From the NCBI GenBank assembly GCA_028280445.1, contig JANQLU010000108.1:1-64000 (forward strand): a DNA stretch of 64,000 bases, written 5' to 3'. The DNA is from Pirellulaceae bacterium. GTDB lineage: Bacteria; Planctomycetota; Planctomycetia; Pirellulales; Pirellulaceae. The position numbers and the translations under genes are program-made. Positions 1 through 9,034 of this stretch are shown in pieces (the stretch's first letter is position 1; every line of letters begins with the position of its first letter). The notes under the pieces are model-generated. The model had not been told where the DNA came from. It ran no database searches and saw only the letters and a list, made by a program, of their open reading frames with translations.

Positions 1-90
1 GGTCAATTGAAGTTGGGAAGTATTGCAAACAAACTCATACGTTAAACTGCGCAAGAATCGATCCTGGTGGAACACCAATTAGCCTTTGTA

Positions 91-149
91 GCACTAGCCG
101 CCGGTTTGTCAGCGCTTCGTACCGTCGGCTAGCGCCTTGCCGCTCACGG
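91..149. repeat. Dispersed palindromic repeat, family A (partial copy)
   Basis: The arms CTAGCCGCCGGT and ACCGTCGGCTAG can pair as a hairpin, and the right arm continues into GCGCCTTGCCGCTCACGG. Closely related sequence recurs at 11205-11276 and 15194-15262. This copy lacks the outer left arm (GTGAGCGGCAAGG). It lies just downstream of the stop codon of the minus-strand gene that ends at 164, so it may also act as a transcription end or mRNA-stabilising structure; that role is inference. Confidence 0.75.
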
Positions 150-163
150 ATTAGGCTCAGCCT

Positions 164-3100
164 TCAATCGCCGCAATGCAGTTCGGCATTCAGCAGCGCT
201 CGCAAGACCATCCCAGTAGCGTAAGGTTTTCCGTAGCCATGATGGTCGATCCATGTGCCGTCGAGTTCCACGATCGACAACAGATCTTTCTTGAGCATTG
301 GAGCCGTTTTGCGACTCGTTTCGTCGGACAACAATGGGAGCGCCTTGGAAGCGTAAAAGTATCCAAAGGCATAGAAGTACGATCCATGTCCATTGGGGTT
401 GAACGCACTGGCATACAACTTCCGTACAATTTCGAGGTCCGATCGGTTTTTGTAAAATCGATCATACGCGGCGCTAAGTGCTTTTTGGTTTTTCTTTCCC
501 GCAGCATTGAGCGCCATTTCACACAACGTGTCCCTGGCAATTGCACATTTCTGACGAGTCAACCAACTGAACGATTTTGGTGGAGCGTAGGCAAATGCAC
601 CGTCCTTGGATCTGACTGACTCTAATGAACGAACAGCAGCGTCAATGCTAGACTGCTCAAGCTTCAGTCCCATTTTTTTTGCCTTGACCAATTCGATCAG
701 GATGGGAGCCGTGTTAAAACTATGCGGTCGAATTCCGCCCCAAGGCTGGGAACTGGTGGGAGGCAAATAGCTCCACCCACCTTCCTTGTATTGATGTTTT
801 ATCAGTGCATCAATCATCGTCTGTGCCGCGTTACGAATTTCCTTGTTCGACCGATCAGCGGCGAGAATGGTTAGAAAATATTCGAGTGCATAGGTTTGAT
901 TGAACACTTGAGTGTAGTCGCGCCGTCTCATATCTCGAGTTCGCTTACAGTATTTCAGTAGAAACTGACGAGCTTTTTTTTCCATCGCTTCCAGTTGTTG
1001 GCGATTTTGTCGAGTAAACGATTTACTTTTCGGCGAATGCAGCCATTCGTGGATGGCACTTGCACAAATAGCAGTAACGGCGGGTCCTGTGAAATTGATG
1101 GCATACTCGTTGCCATTGAATGGTTCCCAACTTCCCAATTTCGTTTGAGCACTGGCGAGATACTGAAAACCACGTACAACAGCCGGAATTAATTGAGCAT
1201 GTTGCGTTTTTTCACCAAACAACTCGGAAAGCGATTCGAAATGGTTGAACGACTCTGCCCGGGACAGTTGGATAGAATTTCGCGACATTCGCATATCCAA
1301 ACTATGGCGCCAAATCGAATTGACGTGAGATTGTTTGAATTTCGAAGCTCGTATGTCGAGATTTCTCTTTTGCTCCGCTGAAAGATCACAGTCATACAAC
1401 CAATAGATGGCTTCACCCAGCGATTCGCCAGTCAACCCTGCCTCGATCGCTTTTTCGAGCATTTTGGCTGCTTCCTTTTTTTTGCCTTCATGGTGCAACA
1501 GTTTTCCGCCAAGTGCCGCAAAAAACTTGGAAGCCGATTCGAATTCCTGGTTATCCAATGCAGACTGAATCTGTTTGAACGCCCCGGAAAAATCTCCCGC
1601 ATAGTATTTCGATTTTGCTTCGACCCAAACTTTGTGCGCCGATTTGGGAAGTTTGGCTGGAATGTCAAACAGCGTTAGAGGATCTAGTTTTTTCCCGGTT
1701 TCCTTCAACACCGCCTGCAAGGCCGCGTGATACATTCGGGAATTGAATGTTCCGATCGCATTGATTTTTTTCAGCAATTTTCCGTCGGCGTCGTGAAACA
1801 AAATCGCCGGAGGTGAGATCGAATGGGCGGTTGTATTCAGTTCTTTGAATGGGTCGTCTCGTGGAGCCGAATAATAGTGATCAAACTTCTCCAATTTCGT
1901 GCTAATTTTGCGTGTGACAAAATGTTGCTTCATTAGCGCTTTGATGTCCGGATCATTAAACGGACCGCGGATCAGCAAATGAAACGGAACTTCGGCCGGG
2001 TCCATTTTAATATGGGGTACCACAAACGGCGATTGATACGCGTACACAAATGTAATGACCAATCTGTCATTCGCTTTCGCGGATTCCAAAGCGAGTTGGT
2101 GTGAACTGGCCCAGTTGAACTGATTTTCCCACGCCGAGGGTTTGCGTTTTTTCTGTTGGCGTTGGAATTCCTTCGGCACTCGACCCTCGATTCTCGCAGT
2201 CGCATACTCCTTCAATGAATTTGACGTTGTTGGCTTTTTTATCCACGTCCGCAACCGTTTCTTGATGTCTTTGTCGTTGAATCTGACAAGCGCATCAATG
2301 ACTACTTTTTGTAACAATTCGCTTGCTGGTTTTTCGTTCAACGTTTTAAACAAATCCTCCACCGCCGATTTGTCTCCGATTCCTCCTAATATCATGGCGG
2401 CACGCCAACGGCGGACAAACAACTCCTGACGGTTCAACATCAATTTTCGGAGCGGATCGACAGCCGGCTTTCCGACATCAATCAAGGCTCTCAAAATTTC
2501 AAATTTTGCATCTTTGGCTGTACCGAGTTGCTTGATCAATTTCGCGACCTCTTTGTCATCCACCTTTTCCTGTTGCCGTTCTTGACGAGGCAATGCCACA
2601 AAACTGATATGATTTTGATCCTCGTGCCAATATCCAGGATGATCGATCATGACGAGCTCTACATCATCAAACCAAACTTTGCCGGTACCCGTCAGCGCAG
2701 CCCGCACCATGACACGGTCTGTATTTTCTGGAATCGATAACAATTCGGAATGACATCTTTGCCAGTCTGATGAACCGGTTACCACCACCGTACTGACAAA
2801 TCCAACAAGCTGCCCGGATTTCGACCAACATTGCACGCAGACGTTAGCCTGGTGTGCAGATTCCGTACGGATCAGCGCCGACAAACGAACCGCAGAATTT
2901 GGACGGAAAGACGTCACCACAAAAGACCAATTGTTGGCTACCGGAAAACCATATTCGTGTGTGTTCTCGATCGACAATGGCCAAGGTTTTCCAAACTGAT
3001 CACCGCGCGCCATAGTTAACCCTGGAGCAGGCATCCACGCTTTGTTCCATTTTGCGGCCGCCGACAAATCGATCACGGTTTCCAAAGGCTGTTGCATTTG

Positions 3101-3505
3101 ATCGATTAATCCGATTGCCGCCGGTTTAGATTTGGGCAAGACGTTTTTGGGATCGATTTCGTGAGCGACAGGCGTCAACGATTTTTCAAATGACGAATCG
3201 TTTTCTGCCGCAACATTGTTGGAACCTTTGCCAAAGTAAATCACCAGGCTCGCCGTCACCGCCAGCAAAATGACACTGGCAACCACGACTCCAACAATCT
3301 GACTCATTTGGAACGAACTGCGAGGCTCAATTTCTCGGCACTCTACTGCATCGACCGACCTCGTTTTTAGATTGTTGAGTAAATTTGGCAAAAGCGATTT
3401 TGGCACTTCTGGTTGGGGAGTTTCTCGCAACAACTGCTCGACCCAATGCACATCCTGCTGCGAATCGTTTTCTCCATCCCAATGATCTTTACTGTATTTA
3501 TTCAT
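164..3505 (-). CDS. Giant membrane-anchored protein with HEAT, thioredoxin-like and prenyltransferase-like regions
   Basis: A 1113-residue protein of unknown function. Residues 1-60 are cytoplasmic-looking and acidic, and one membrane segment follows at about 70-90 (VGVVVASVILLAVTASLVIY), which resembles planctomycete anti-sigma-type proteins encoded beside ECF sigma factors. After it come a carbohydrate-binding-like beta domain (about 180-285, ending in VWFDDVELV), HEAT-like repeats (about 315-410), a thioredoxin-like region (about 475-610), a TPR-like stretch (about 625-700) and a C-terminal helical region (about 770-1113) with repeated GGW/DGA and QTYALEYFL motifs of prenyltransferase/squalene-cyclase-like alpha/alpha barrels. 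Its ATG overlaps the 3' end of the sigma-factor gene by 8 bases, which implies translational coupling. It could be a regulator of that sigma factor, an envelope protein it controls, or both. Domain limits are by eye. Confidence 0.85.
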   Translation of the reverse strand: MNKYSKDHWDGENDSQQDVHWVEQLLRETPQPEVPKSLLPNLLNNLKTRSVDAVECREIEPRSSFQMSQIVGVVVASVILLAVTASLVIYFGKGSNNVAAENDSSFEKSLTPVAHEIDPKNVLPKSKPAAIGLIDQMQQPLETVIDLSAAAKWNKAWMPAPGLTMARGDQFGKPWPLSIENTHEYGFPVANNWSFVVTSFRPNSAVRLSALIRTESAHQANVCVQCWSKSGQLVGFVSTVVVTGSSDWQRCHSELLSIPENTDRVMVRAALTGTGKVWFDDVELVMIDHPGYWHEDQNHISFVALPRQERQQEKVDDKEVAKLIKQLGTAKDAKFEILRALIDVGKPAVDPLRKLMLNRQELFVRRWRAAMILGGIGDKSAVEDLFKTLNEKPASELLQKVVIDALVRFNDKDIKKRLRTWIKKPTTSNSLKEYATARIEGRVPKEFQRQQKKRKPSAWENQFNWASSHQLALESAKANDRLVITFVYAYQSPFVVPHIKMDPAEVPFHLLIRGPFNDPDIKALMKQHFVTRKISTKLEKFDHYYSAPRDDPFKELNTTAHSISPPAILFHDADGKLLKKINAIGTFNSRMYHAALQAVLKETGKKLDPLTLFDIPAKLPKSAHKVWVEAKSKYYAGDFSGAFKQIQSALDNQEFESASKFFAALGGKLLHHEGKKKEAAKMLEKAIEAGLTGESLGEAIYWLYDCDLSAEQKRNLDIRASKFKQSHVNSIWRHSLDMRMSRNSIQLSRAESFNHFESLSELFGEKTQHAQLIPAVVRGFQYLASAQTKLGSWEPFNGNEYAINFTGPAVTAICASAIHEWLHSPKSKSFTRQNRQQLEAMEKKARQFLLKYCKRTRDMRRRDYTQVFNQTYALEYFLTILAADRSNKEIRNAAQTMIDALIKHQYKEGGWSYLPPTSSQPWGGIRPHSFNTAPILIELVKAKKMGLKLEQSSIDAAVRSLESVRSKDGAFAYAPPKSFSWLTRQKCAIARDTLCEMALNAAGKKNQKALSAAYDRFYKNRSDLEIVRKLYASAFNPNGHGSYFYAFGYFYASKALPLLSDETSRKTAPMLKKDLLSIVELDGTWIDHHGYGKPYATGMVLRALLNAELHCGD

Positions 3506-4049
3506 GACTCGACTTCAATAAAACTCGGAGTTGCTGCAGCGCTTTGTGAACACGCCACTTGACCGTTCCCGCCGGTTGTTGCGTCGCCGCCGCCGTTTCA
3601 GCAACCGACATCCCTTGAAAATAACGCAACACGATAACCGCTTTGTCCGGAGCTTCTAACTGTTGCAGTGCCTGGGATAAATCCAATCGCACTTCAACCA
3701 AAATAGATTCCGGTTCAGCTGTATCGTGCCCATAGTCCACCGCCAGGTTCTGCATGGTGGATGTGCGGGATTTGGTCTTTCGCACAAAATCGAGGAATTT
3801 ACGATAGACGATACTGTGCAACCAAGTTCGAACTTGTGACCGTCCACCGAATTGCTCCCATTTTTCCCAAGCAGAACGAAACGTATCTTGTGTCAAATCA
3901 GAAGCCGTGTGTTCGTTGCCTGCCAAGTGATATGCGAACCTGTAGACGCGCTCGTATTCATAACGAACCACGACTTCAAATTCTCGAAGTTGGCTTGAAG
4001 CTTTGTCCAACAGATTTTGTCCTCGCGTAACACTGACAGCGTCGAACAA
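3498..4049 (-). CDS. ECF-family RNA polymerase sigma factor
   Basis: A 183-residue sigma-70 family factor of extracytoplasmic-function size. Region 2 is seen in YERVYRFAYHLAGNEHTASD followed by LTQDTFRSAWEKW; region 4 is seen in LEAPDKAVIVLRYFQGMSVA and AGTVKWRVHKALQQL, the helix-turn-helix that reads the -35 element. The frame opens with a TTG at 4049 and no strong ribosome-binding site is visible; a GTG about 26 codons further in would leave a rather short region 2, so the start is uncertain. The stop codon overlaps the downstream giant membrane protein gene, so the two are probably an operon and a sigma/partner pair. A large divergent gene starts at 4573 and may be a target. Regulation of that target is inference. 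Confidence 0.9.
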   Translation of the reverse strand: MFDAVSVTRGQNLLDKASSQLREFEVVVRYEYERVYRFAYHLAGNEHTASDLTQDTFRSAWEKWEQFGGRSQVRTWLHSIVYRKFLDFVRKTKSRTSTMQNLAVDYGHDTAEPESILVEVRLDLSQALQQLEAPDKAVIVLRYFQGMSVAETAAATQQPAGTVKWRVHKALQQLRVLLKSSHE

Positions 4050-4572
4050 TCAGGGCCATTCTTTTTTTCAACACTACCAGGTTAGACGCGGTCGTCAGTT
4101 GGTCGGTTGGAGGTTTTTCGAGTTTTAGAAAAAAAAGAAAACGGCTCATTGTTGATGCGCGTCGATCGAAAACTCGGATGTCGAGTTGACAGCTGATTCC
4201 AATCGATCGACCGTCGTCGCTGATCTCTCCAATTTTAACAACGACGATCTTGGCCGTCGTGCACATTTCACAACCCATACCAGATTTCGATGCACCGAAA
4301 CCAAGATCAAGCCGCAGATAAACCAAACTTCTGACAACATTGCACAAGGCGGCTTTGCTCATTTTTGGCGTTTGACCGAGTCGATTGCTAAAAATCGATC
4401 GTGGACAACAGAACCAACGGTGCCACGTTATGATCGATCGATGACGACAAAGGGAACAAATAATGCCGTGGCATCGTCATACTTCGACGGTTTAAGATCA
4501 GCATTCGTTGACCCCGTTGGCAATCCGAATTACAAAATATTACTCCACATCACAAACTCAGGATCTCATGAT
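4050..4572. other. Divergent intergenic region with no supported gene
   Basis: About 520 bases separate the sigma-factor gene from the divergent large exported protein. An in-frame extension of the downstream gene is open back to 4186, but it would place 129 non-conserved-looking residues in front of a good signal peptide, so it is not accepted as coding. Promoters for both directions are expected here. No -35/-10 pair can be assigned with confidence by eye. Confidence 0.6.
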
Positions 4573-7500
4573 ATGAAGTCACCGCTGAGAATATCGACTT
4601 GCCGAATTTTTTGTATCGCAATGTTTGTTGCCGTTCTCAATATTGTGGTAACTCCATTTTCTGCCCGTTCGCAAACCATTCCAATCAAAAATGCAGAGTT
4701 GAATTTCAGCAAACCTCTCGCTCATGGCCGGTCGATGGTCCCGACCCATTGGATTGCCGACAACAGCACCAAAGAAAATGTCAGAGCTTGGAATTCACCG
4801 GGTTCGTCAGCCGTGGCACTGGGTGGCGGCGCAAAACTATCACAAACCATCGCCGTTACGCCACTGAATGAAAATTTGCTCAAGGCAGGGCAGTGGGGTT
4901 TGGTATTTTCGATGGACACCACCGGAAAATTCGCCACCTCGGACAATCCAGCCAAGATTTCAGTCGTGATCTCGGACCCAGACACAAAAAAAGTCATCGC
5001 AAAAAACACGTTTACGGTCAGTAACGATGCGCCGATTTCAAAAGTTATCCCTGCGACGATATCGGCCAGTTCGTTTGAACCTGGCACCGACGAAAAAAAG
5101 GCGATGGATGGAAACCCCAACACTTTTTGGCATTCGGCCTGGAAACGCCGAAAACCTCGCCACCCGCATCATCTGACCATCAATTTTGGCAAGCCTCAAA
5201 CGATTCGCGGATTCCGTTACACACCACGAAAAAACCTTGGCAATGGTACCGTCGAAAATTATCAAGTGCTGGTGAAATCTGGCACGAGTTGGAAAACAGT
5301 GCAAAGTGGAAAGTTCAGTTATACGCAGTCCAACAAAACACAAGTCGTCCAGTTCAATGCTCCCGTCGAGTCAAGCGCGATTCGATTGCAGACCAAGTCA
5401 GCACTCGGCGGGCATCCCGCCGCCAGTTGTGCAGAGTTTGTGCCAGTTCTGAACGATGGCGTCGAGATTAACAAAGCCAAAGAGAAAACGGCCAAAGCCA
5501 ATCGGATGTTTTTGCCGCTGACCGTCGCGCAAAGCAAGCTGAAAAAATTAAAAGTTCAAATCTCGGTCGATTCCATGCGATTTGTGATCGTCGATCGTGT
5601 CGATTTATTTTGGGCTCCGTTTCGTGCAACGAAAAATATGTGCGGAAAACCAAACGGGCATCTGGGGCCAGATTTATTAGGCGCTGGAAGTTTCGGGTTT
5701 AACGGATTGATGATTCACAATTATCCAGCTTTGCCGATTATCGAAGTTCACAAATTGTCACCAGCAGCCAAAGCGGGTTTAAAAAACACAGACCTCATTG
5801 TTGGAGTCAACGATCATTACTTTCCCAAAGGTGATTTGGCTCCGGGTTTCAATTGGGTTGCCAACAGTCACGAAGCGATCTTGGGAAATGCCGCGCTGGA
5901 AGCGATGGAAAAAAATCAAGGACGCCTCAAATTGAACATATTGCGTCAAGGTCGCGAACAACATGTAACTTTGCGTTTAAACATCCCAGGCGATATCGCC
6001 AACGCCGACTTTATGACCAATCCACAAACGGTTGAAATCCTCAATCGAGATCTCATCCGCCACGTTCTGAAACATCAAAAACCTGACGGCAGTTGGCGAA
6101 ATTCACCAATCCATACGGCCTTGGGAGGTTTGGCTTTGCTGTCGACTCGCAACAAAGCTTACGCCAAACAAATTAAATCGGCTGCCAACTGGCTGCTGGA
6201 TAAAAATGCCGAACCGGGGACGGGCTGGTACTGGCACCCATCATTCTCTGGAATTTTCTTGTGCGAATATTACTTGGCAACTGGGGACAAACGTGTTTTG
6301 CCGGTCATTCAACGCATGTTGCGGATGATGTCTTCGGCGATTTACACCAGCAAATGGGGCACGGAAACATTCGGTCACGGCCCGCAAGATTTGCCGTACG
6401 GCAATAAATCGCTCGTTGCAGTCATGGTTCACGTCTTGGTATTTGAGGCGTTGGCAAAACGTTGTGGCGTCGAATCGACGATCTTCGAAAAAATGGAACC
6501 CTTTATTTTGGCGGCCTGGTCGGATCCTGCCAAAGGCGGTCATGGCGGTTTGGGTTACAACGCGTCTTACAAAGACCAAGCGGAGTTCTGGTCTCGAACC
6601 GGGTTGTACATGTTGGCCTTGGAATTGCGGGGCGGCAACAGCAAACTTCAAAAACCGATGGCCGAAATCATGCGCTCGAGATACCCCTGGTTTCGAAACA
6701 GTCACGCCTATGGTGAGCCGGGAGGCGCCCTTGGACTCATCGGTCTGTCGCAAGTCAATCCAACCTACTTTGACGATGTTCTCTCGAAATACCGTTGGTG
6801 GTTTGCCTTGGCTTGGCAAGCGAAACATGGTTTGCATTTCACGATTCCCCACATGGGTGCGCCTTATATGGAAGGCGAACCGTTAATCAACAATGCTTAC
6901 GGTATCGTGACAAACATCCATAAAAAATCATTACATATCACGGGCAGCAAACAAACGAATTGGCTGGATGTTTCAAAAATTCCTGTGCCGATTTCCAACG
7001 TTTTGATTTTACAAAACAAGGCGGGCAACGTTATGTTGCGTTGCCGAATTCCCGGTCCAGAAATTTACTATACGTTGGACGGCTCTCAACCCAATCGACG
7101 TTCGAAGAAATATACAAAACCGTTTGAAATCCAGGCTGGAACGACAGTCCGTGCGATCGCCGTTGCCAACGGACAATTGAGCCAAGTGGCAACACGTCAA
7201 TTTTGGTTAAACAAATCCGGGTGGTCGATTGCAGACGCCAGTGGTTACCAAGACAAAAACAGAGCAAAACAGCGAGCGATATTTGCCATTGATGGTGATC
7301 AACTTGTCCCCTGGGTGACGGATGTTGGTGAAGGAGCCAAGGGCTATCCTCATCAACTGGTAATCGATTTAGGCAAACCGGTGCAAGTTTCAGCTGCGGC
7401 GATTCGTTTTCTGTTTGACGGCGGAACACCGTCGACCATTTCCGTTTCCGGGTCCGATTCGTTGAATTCAGGTTTTCGCAATCTTGGGGAGCAGCAAATT

Positions 7501-7632
7501 CAAAAACACACAGCCCGTGTCGAAATTCCGTTCAGCCGAAAAACGAAAGTTCGATATCTAAAATTCAATTTCACCAAGCCTTTGAAACAAGGTGCATTGT
7601 TGTTGATGGTCGGCGAAATCGATGTCCGATAG
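4573..7632 (+). CDS. Exported multi-domain protein: discoidin, PDZ-like, prenyltransferase-like, chitobiase-type C-terminal and second discoidin-like domain
   Basis: The ATG at 4573, preceded by AGGA, gives a 1019-residue protein with a signal peptide (about 1-35, hydrophobic IFCIAMFVAVLNIVV, then SARSQ). A beta-sandwich of F5/8 type C (discoidin) character follows at about 165-290 (DGNPNTFWHSAW, HHLTINFGKPQTIRGFRYTP). A PDZ-like segment is seen near 390-480 (IEVHKLSPAAKAGLKNTDLI), then a long helical region of about 500-790 that resembles prenyltransferase/squalene-cyclase-like DUF6288 proteins of planctomycetes. A chitobiase/hexosaminidase C-terminal-like motif (YYTLDGSQPNRRSKKYTKPF) and a second discoidin-like domain close the protein. 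No catalytic residues can be assigned. It is probably periplasmic or surface-exposed and may bind glycans. Its position opposite the ECF sigma operon suggests shared control (inference). Confidence 0.85.
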   Translation: MKSPLRISTCRIFCIAMFVAVLNIVVTPFSARSQTIPIKNAELNFSKPLAHGRSMVPTHWIADNSTKENVRAWNSPGSSAVALGGGAKLSQTIAVTPLNENLLKAGQWGLVFSMDTTGKFATSDNPAKISVVISDPDTKKVIAKNTFTVSNDAPISKVIPATISASSFEPGTDEKKAMDGNPNTFWHSAWKRRKPRHPHHLTINFGKPQTIRGFRYTPRKNLGNGTVENYQVLVKSGTSWKTVQSGKFSYTQSNKTQVVQFNAPVESSAIRLQTKSALGGHPAASCAEFVPVLNDGVEINKAKEKTAKANRMFLPLTVAQSKLKKLKVQISVDSMRFVIVDRVDLFWAPFRATKNMCGKPNGHLGPDLLGAGSFGFNGLMIHNYPALPIIEVHKLSPAAKAGLKNTDLIVGVNDHYFPKGDLAPGFNWVANSHEAILGNAALEAMEKNQGRLKLNILRQGREQHVTLRLNIPGDIANADFMTNPQTVEILNRDLIRHVLKHQKPDGSWRNSPIHTALGGLALLSTRNKAYAKQIKSAANWLLDKNAEPGTGWYWHPSFSGIFLCEYYLATGDKRVLPVIQRMLRMMSSAIYTSKWGTETFGHGPQDLPYGNKSLVAVMVHVLVFEALAKRCGVESTIFEKMEPFILAAWSDPAKGGHGGLGYNASYKDQAEFWSRTGLYMLALELRGGNSKLQKPMAEIMRSRYPWFRNSHAYGEPGGALGLIGLSQVNPTYFDDVLSKYRWWFALAWQAKHGLHFTIPHMGAPYMEGEPLINNAYGIVTNIHKKSLHITGSKQTNWLDVSKIPVPISNVLILQNKAGNVMLRCRIPGPEIYYTLDGSQPNRRSKKYTKPFEIQAGTTVRAIAVANGQLSQVATRQFWLNKSGWSIADASGYQDKNRAKQRAIFAIDGDQLVPWVTDVGEGAKGYPHQLVIDLGKPVQVSAAAIRFLFDGGTPSTISVSGSDSLNSGFRNLGEQQIQKHTARVEIPFSRKTKVRYLKFNFTKPLKQGALLLMVGEIDVR

Positions 7633-7702
7633 TGGTTCGTAGGTCAGTGCAATCGTCGAATGCGAAGCGTTAGCAAGGGATCGGAAACCGGTGATCGTGT
7701 GC

Positions 7703-8018
7703 CACTGGCCCCAGCCAGTGATTTACCCATCAACTCATGGTTAACTTCGTTCAACAGAAGTGCCGATCAACCACTATTCACTCGTTAAAGTAAGAGCTAG
7801 TGGCAGAGTGAACTGGAATAGGAATTGTCAAAACTTGCTCAACCAAAACACTGGCCCCAGCCAGTGATTTACGCATCAACTCTTGGTTTACTTCGCTCAA
7901 TTGAAGTGCTGATCAACCACTATTCACTCGTTAATGTAAGAGCTAGTGGCAGAGTGAACTGGAATAGGAATTGTCGAATACCTATTCAACCAAAACACTG
8001 GCAGAGCCAGTGGCACCC
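7703..8018. repeat. Tandem array of two 146-base units plus a third partial palindrome
   Basis: Two near-identical units begin at 7703 and 7849. Each opens with the palindromic core CACTGGCCCCAGCCAGTG and carries the same downstream text (CCACTATTCACTCGTTAA, AGAGCTAGTGGCAGAGTGAA, CTGGAATAGGAATTGTC). A third, truncated core CACTGGCAGAGCCAGTGGCA starts at 7996. The array fills the roughly 400-base gap between two convergent genes, and no open frame in it looks like a gene. Related CACTGG...CCAGTG cores occur at 26603-26630 and 26704-26723. Confidence 0.85.
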
Positions 8019-8031
8019 AAAATCGTCGTCG

Positions 8032-9009
8032 TTACAACGTTGAGGACCGCTCGTTTTCAGCAATCAAATCACTCGTTTTACTGATATGAATCGATGCCAA
8101 TTCGACACAGTCTTTGACTTCGTTCATATACCCGTCAGCCGCCGCCGACCAGGCGCGGTTGGTCATGCGTTCCGCACTGGAAAATTGCGTCATGATATCC
8201 GCAAATCCTTGCAGCCCAAATTTTCGCCGCAAAGCGTTTCTCGCTTCGGCAAAATCGGCGTAGGCGGTTGAGCACTGGTCGTCGATGAAATGGACTACTT
8301 GCTCAGGCTCCATTTCATCCAAATTTTCTTTCAATTGTGCGATGGACGATTGCAACGTTTTCATACTTGCGGCAATGATAGAAAACTCAGCCTCGGTACT
8401 GACCGTATCCGACTCGACCGCTTTGGATTGCATTCTCAGGAGTACGACGCCGGCAATTCCAATGATCATGGCGGCGGCGTACCAAAACCAGCGAACGGTT
8501 GTCCAGCGGTTTGGCAATTCGACCGTACGCAGTTTGATCAACTGCTCTTTGTTGACTCGGGTACTTTTTTTCCGTTCGATGGCCAGCTGTTCATCGGTCT
8601 TGCTAGGCGGCTTGATTCCATCTTTCTTGTTTTGTTCTTCTTTTTCTCGCGCCTCGGCTGCAGCGCGAAACTGGTCAATAAATTTTGTTGACAACAAATT
8701 GATTTCCTTGGTCGAAAGCGAACTGAGCTTCGCGTCCTTGAGCCGTTTGTATTCTTTTTCGGCTGCCGCACGGTCGTTCACTTCGGTCGTATGTGATTTC
8801 AAAAATGCGACAAAGGCATCGGAATCCATCTCGCGAATTTCTCCTGCCCACTGCTCAAGTTCAAATTTCGTGAACCACGCGTCCTTGTTCAACTCTTTGA
8901 ATGCTTCTTTTTCCGCGTCGGCTAAAAAGTCAAATTCCTTTTTGCTGACCGCTGCAATCGCGGCCGCCAAGAAACCTGTCCACAGCAGCACTTGACCTAG
9001 AATTCGCAT
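8032..9009 (-). CDS. Membrane protein of unknown function with two TM segments and long helices
   Basis: I do not recognise this family. The ATG at 9009 is preceded by GCGAGAG at good spacing and starts directly with a hydrophobic N-terminus (MRILGQVLLWTGFLAAAIAA), giving 325 residues; a longer frame open to 9063 would overlap the upstream transporter gene and is less likely. After the first membrane segment comes a highly charged, lysine- and glutamate-rich helical region (about 25-175), a second membrane segment at about 188-210 (WFWYAAAMIIGIAGVVLL), and a C-terminal helical region. It lies 25 bases downstream of the OPT transporter gene on the same strand, so it may be co-transcribed and could be a transporter accessory protein (inference). 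Confidence 0.75.
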   Translation of the reverse strand: MRILGQVLLWTGFLAAAIAAVSKKEFDFLADAEKEAFKELNKDAWFTKFELEQWAGEIREMDSDAFVAFLKSHTTEVNDRAAAEKEYKRLKDAKLSSLSTKEINLLSTKFIDQFRAAAEAREKEEQNKKDGIKPPSKTDEQLAIERKKSTRVNKEQLIKLRTVELPNRWTTVRWFWYAAAMIIGIAGVVLLRMQSKAVESDTVSTEAEFSIIAASMKTLQSSIAQLKENLDEMEPEQVVHFIDDQCSTAYADFAEARNALRRKFGLQGFADIMTQFSSAERMTNRAWSAAADGYMNEVKDCVELASIHISKTSDLIAENERSSTL

Positions 9010-9034
9010 TGAAACTCTCGCATAAAATCGATGA

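Noticed and set aside
4186..4572. In-frame 129-codon extension of the large exported protein
   Set aside because: It precedes a good ribosome-binding site, ATG and signal peptide at 4573, and its residues look random; a signal peptide would not normally be at residue 130.
6241..6852. 203-codon open frame opposite the exported giant protein
   Set aside because: No ribosome-binding site, no domain, fully inside a conserved-looking region of the sense gene.
7703..8018. Tandem repeats considered as a CRISPR array
   Set aside because: Units are 146 bases long and there are no unique spacers of regular size between short repeats; no cas gene is near.
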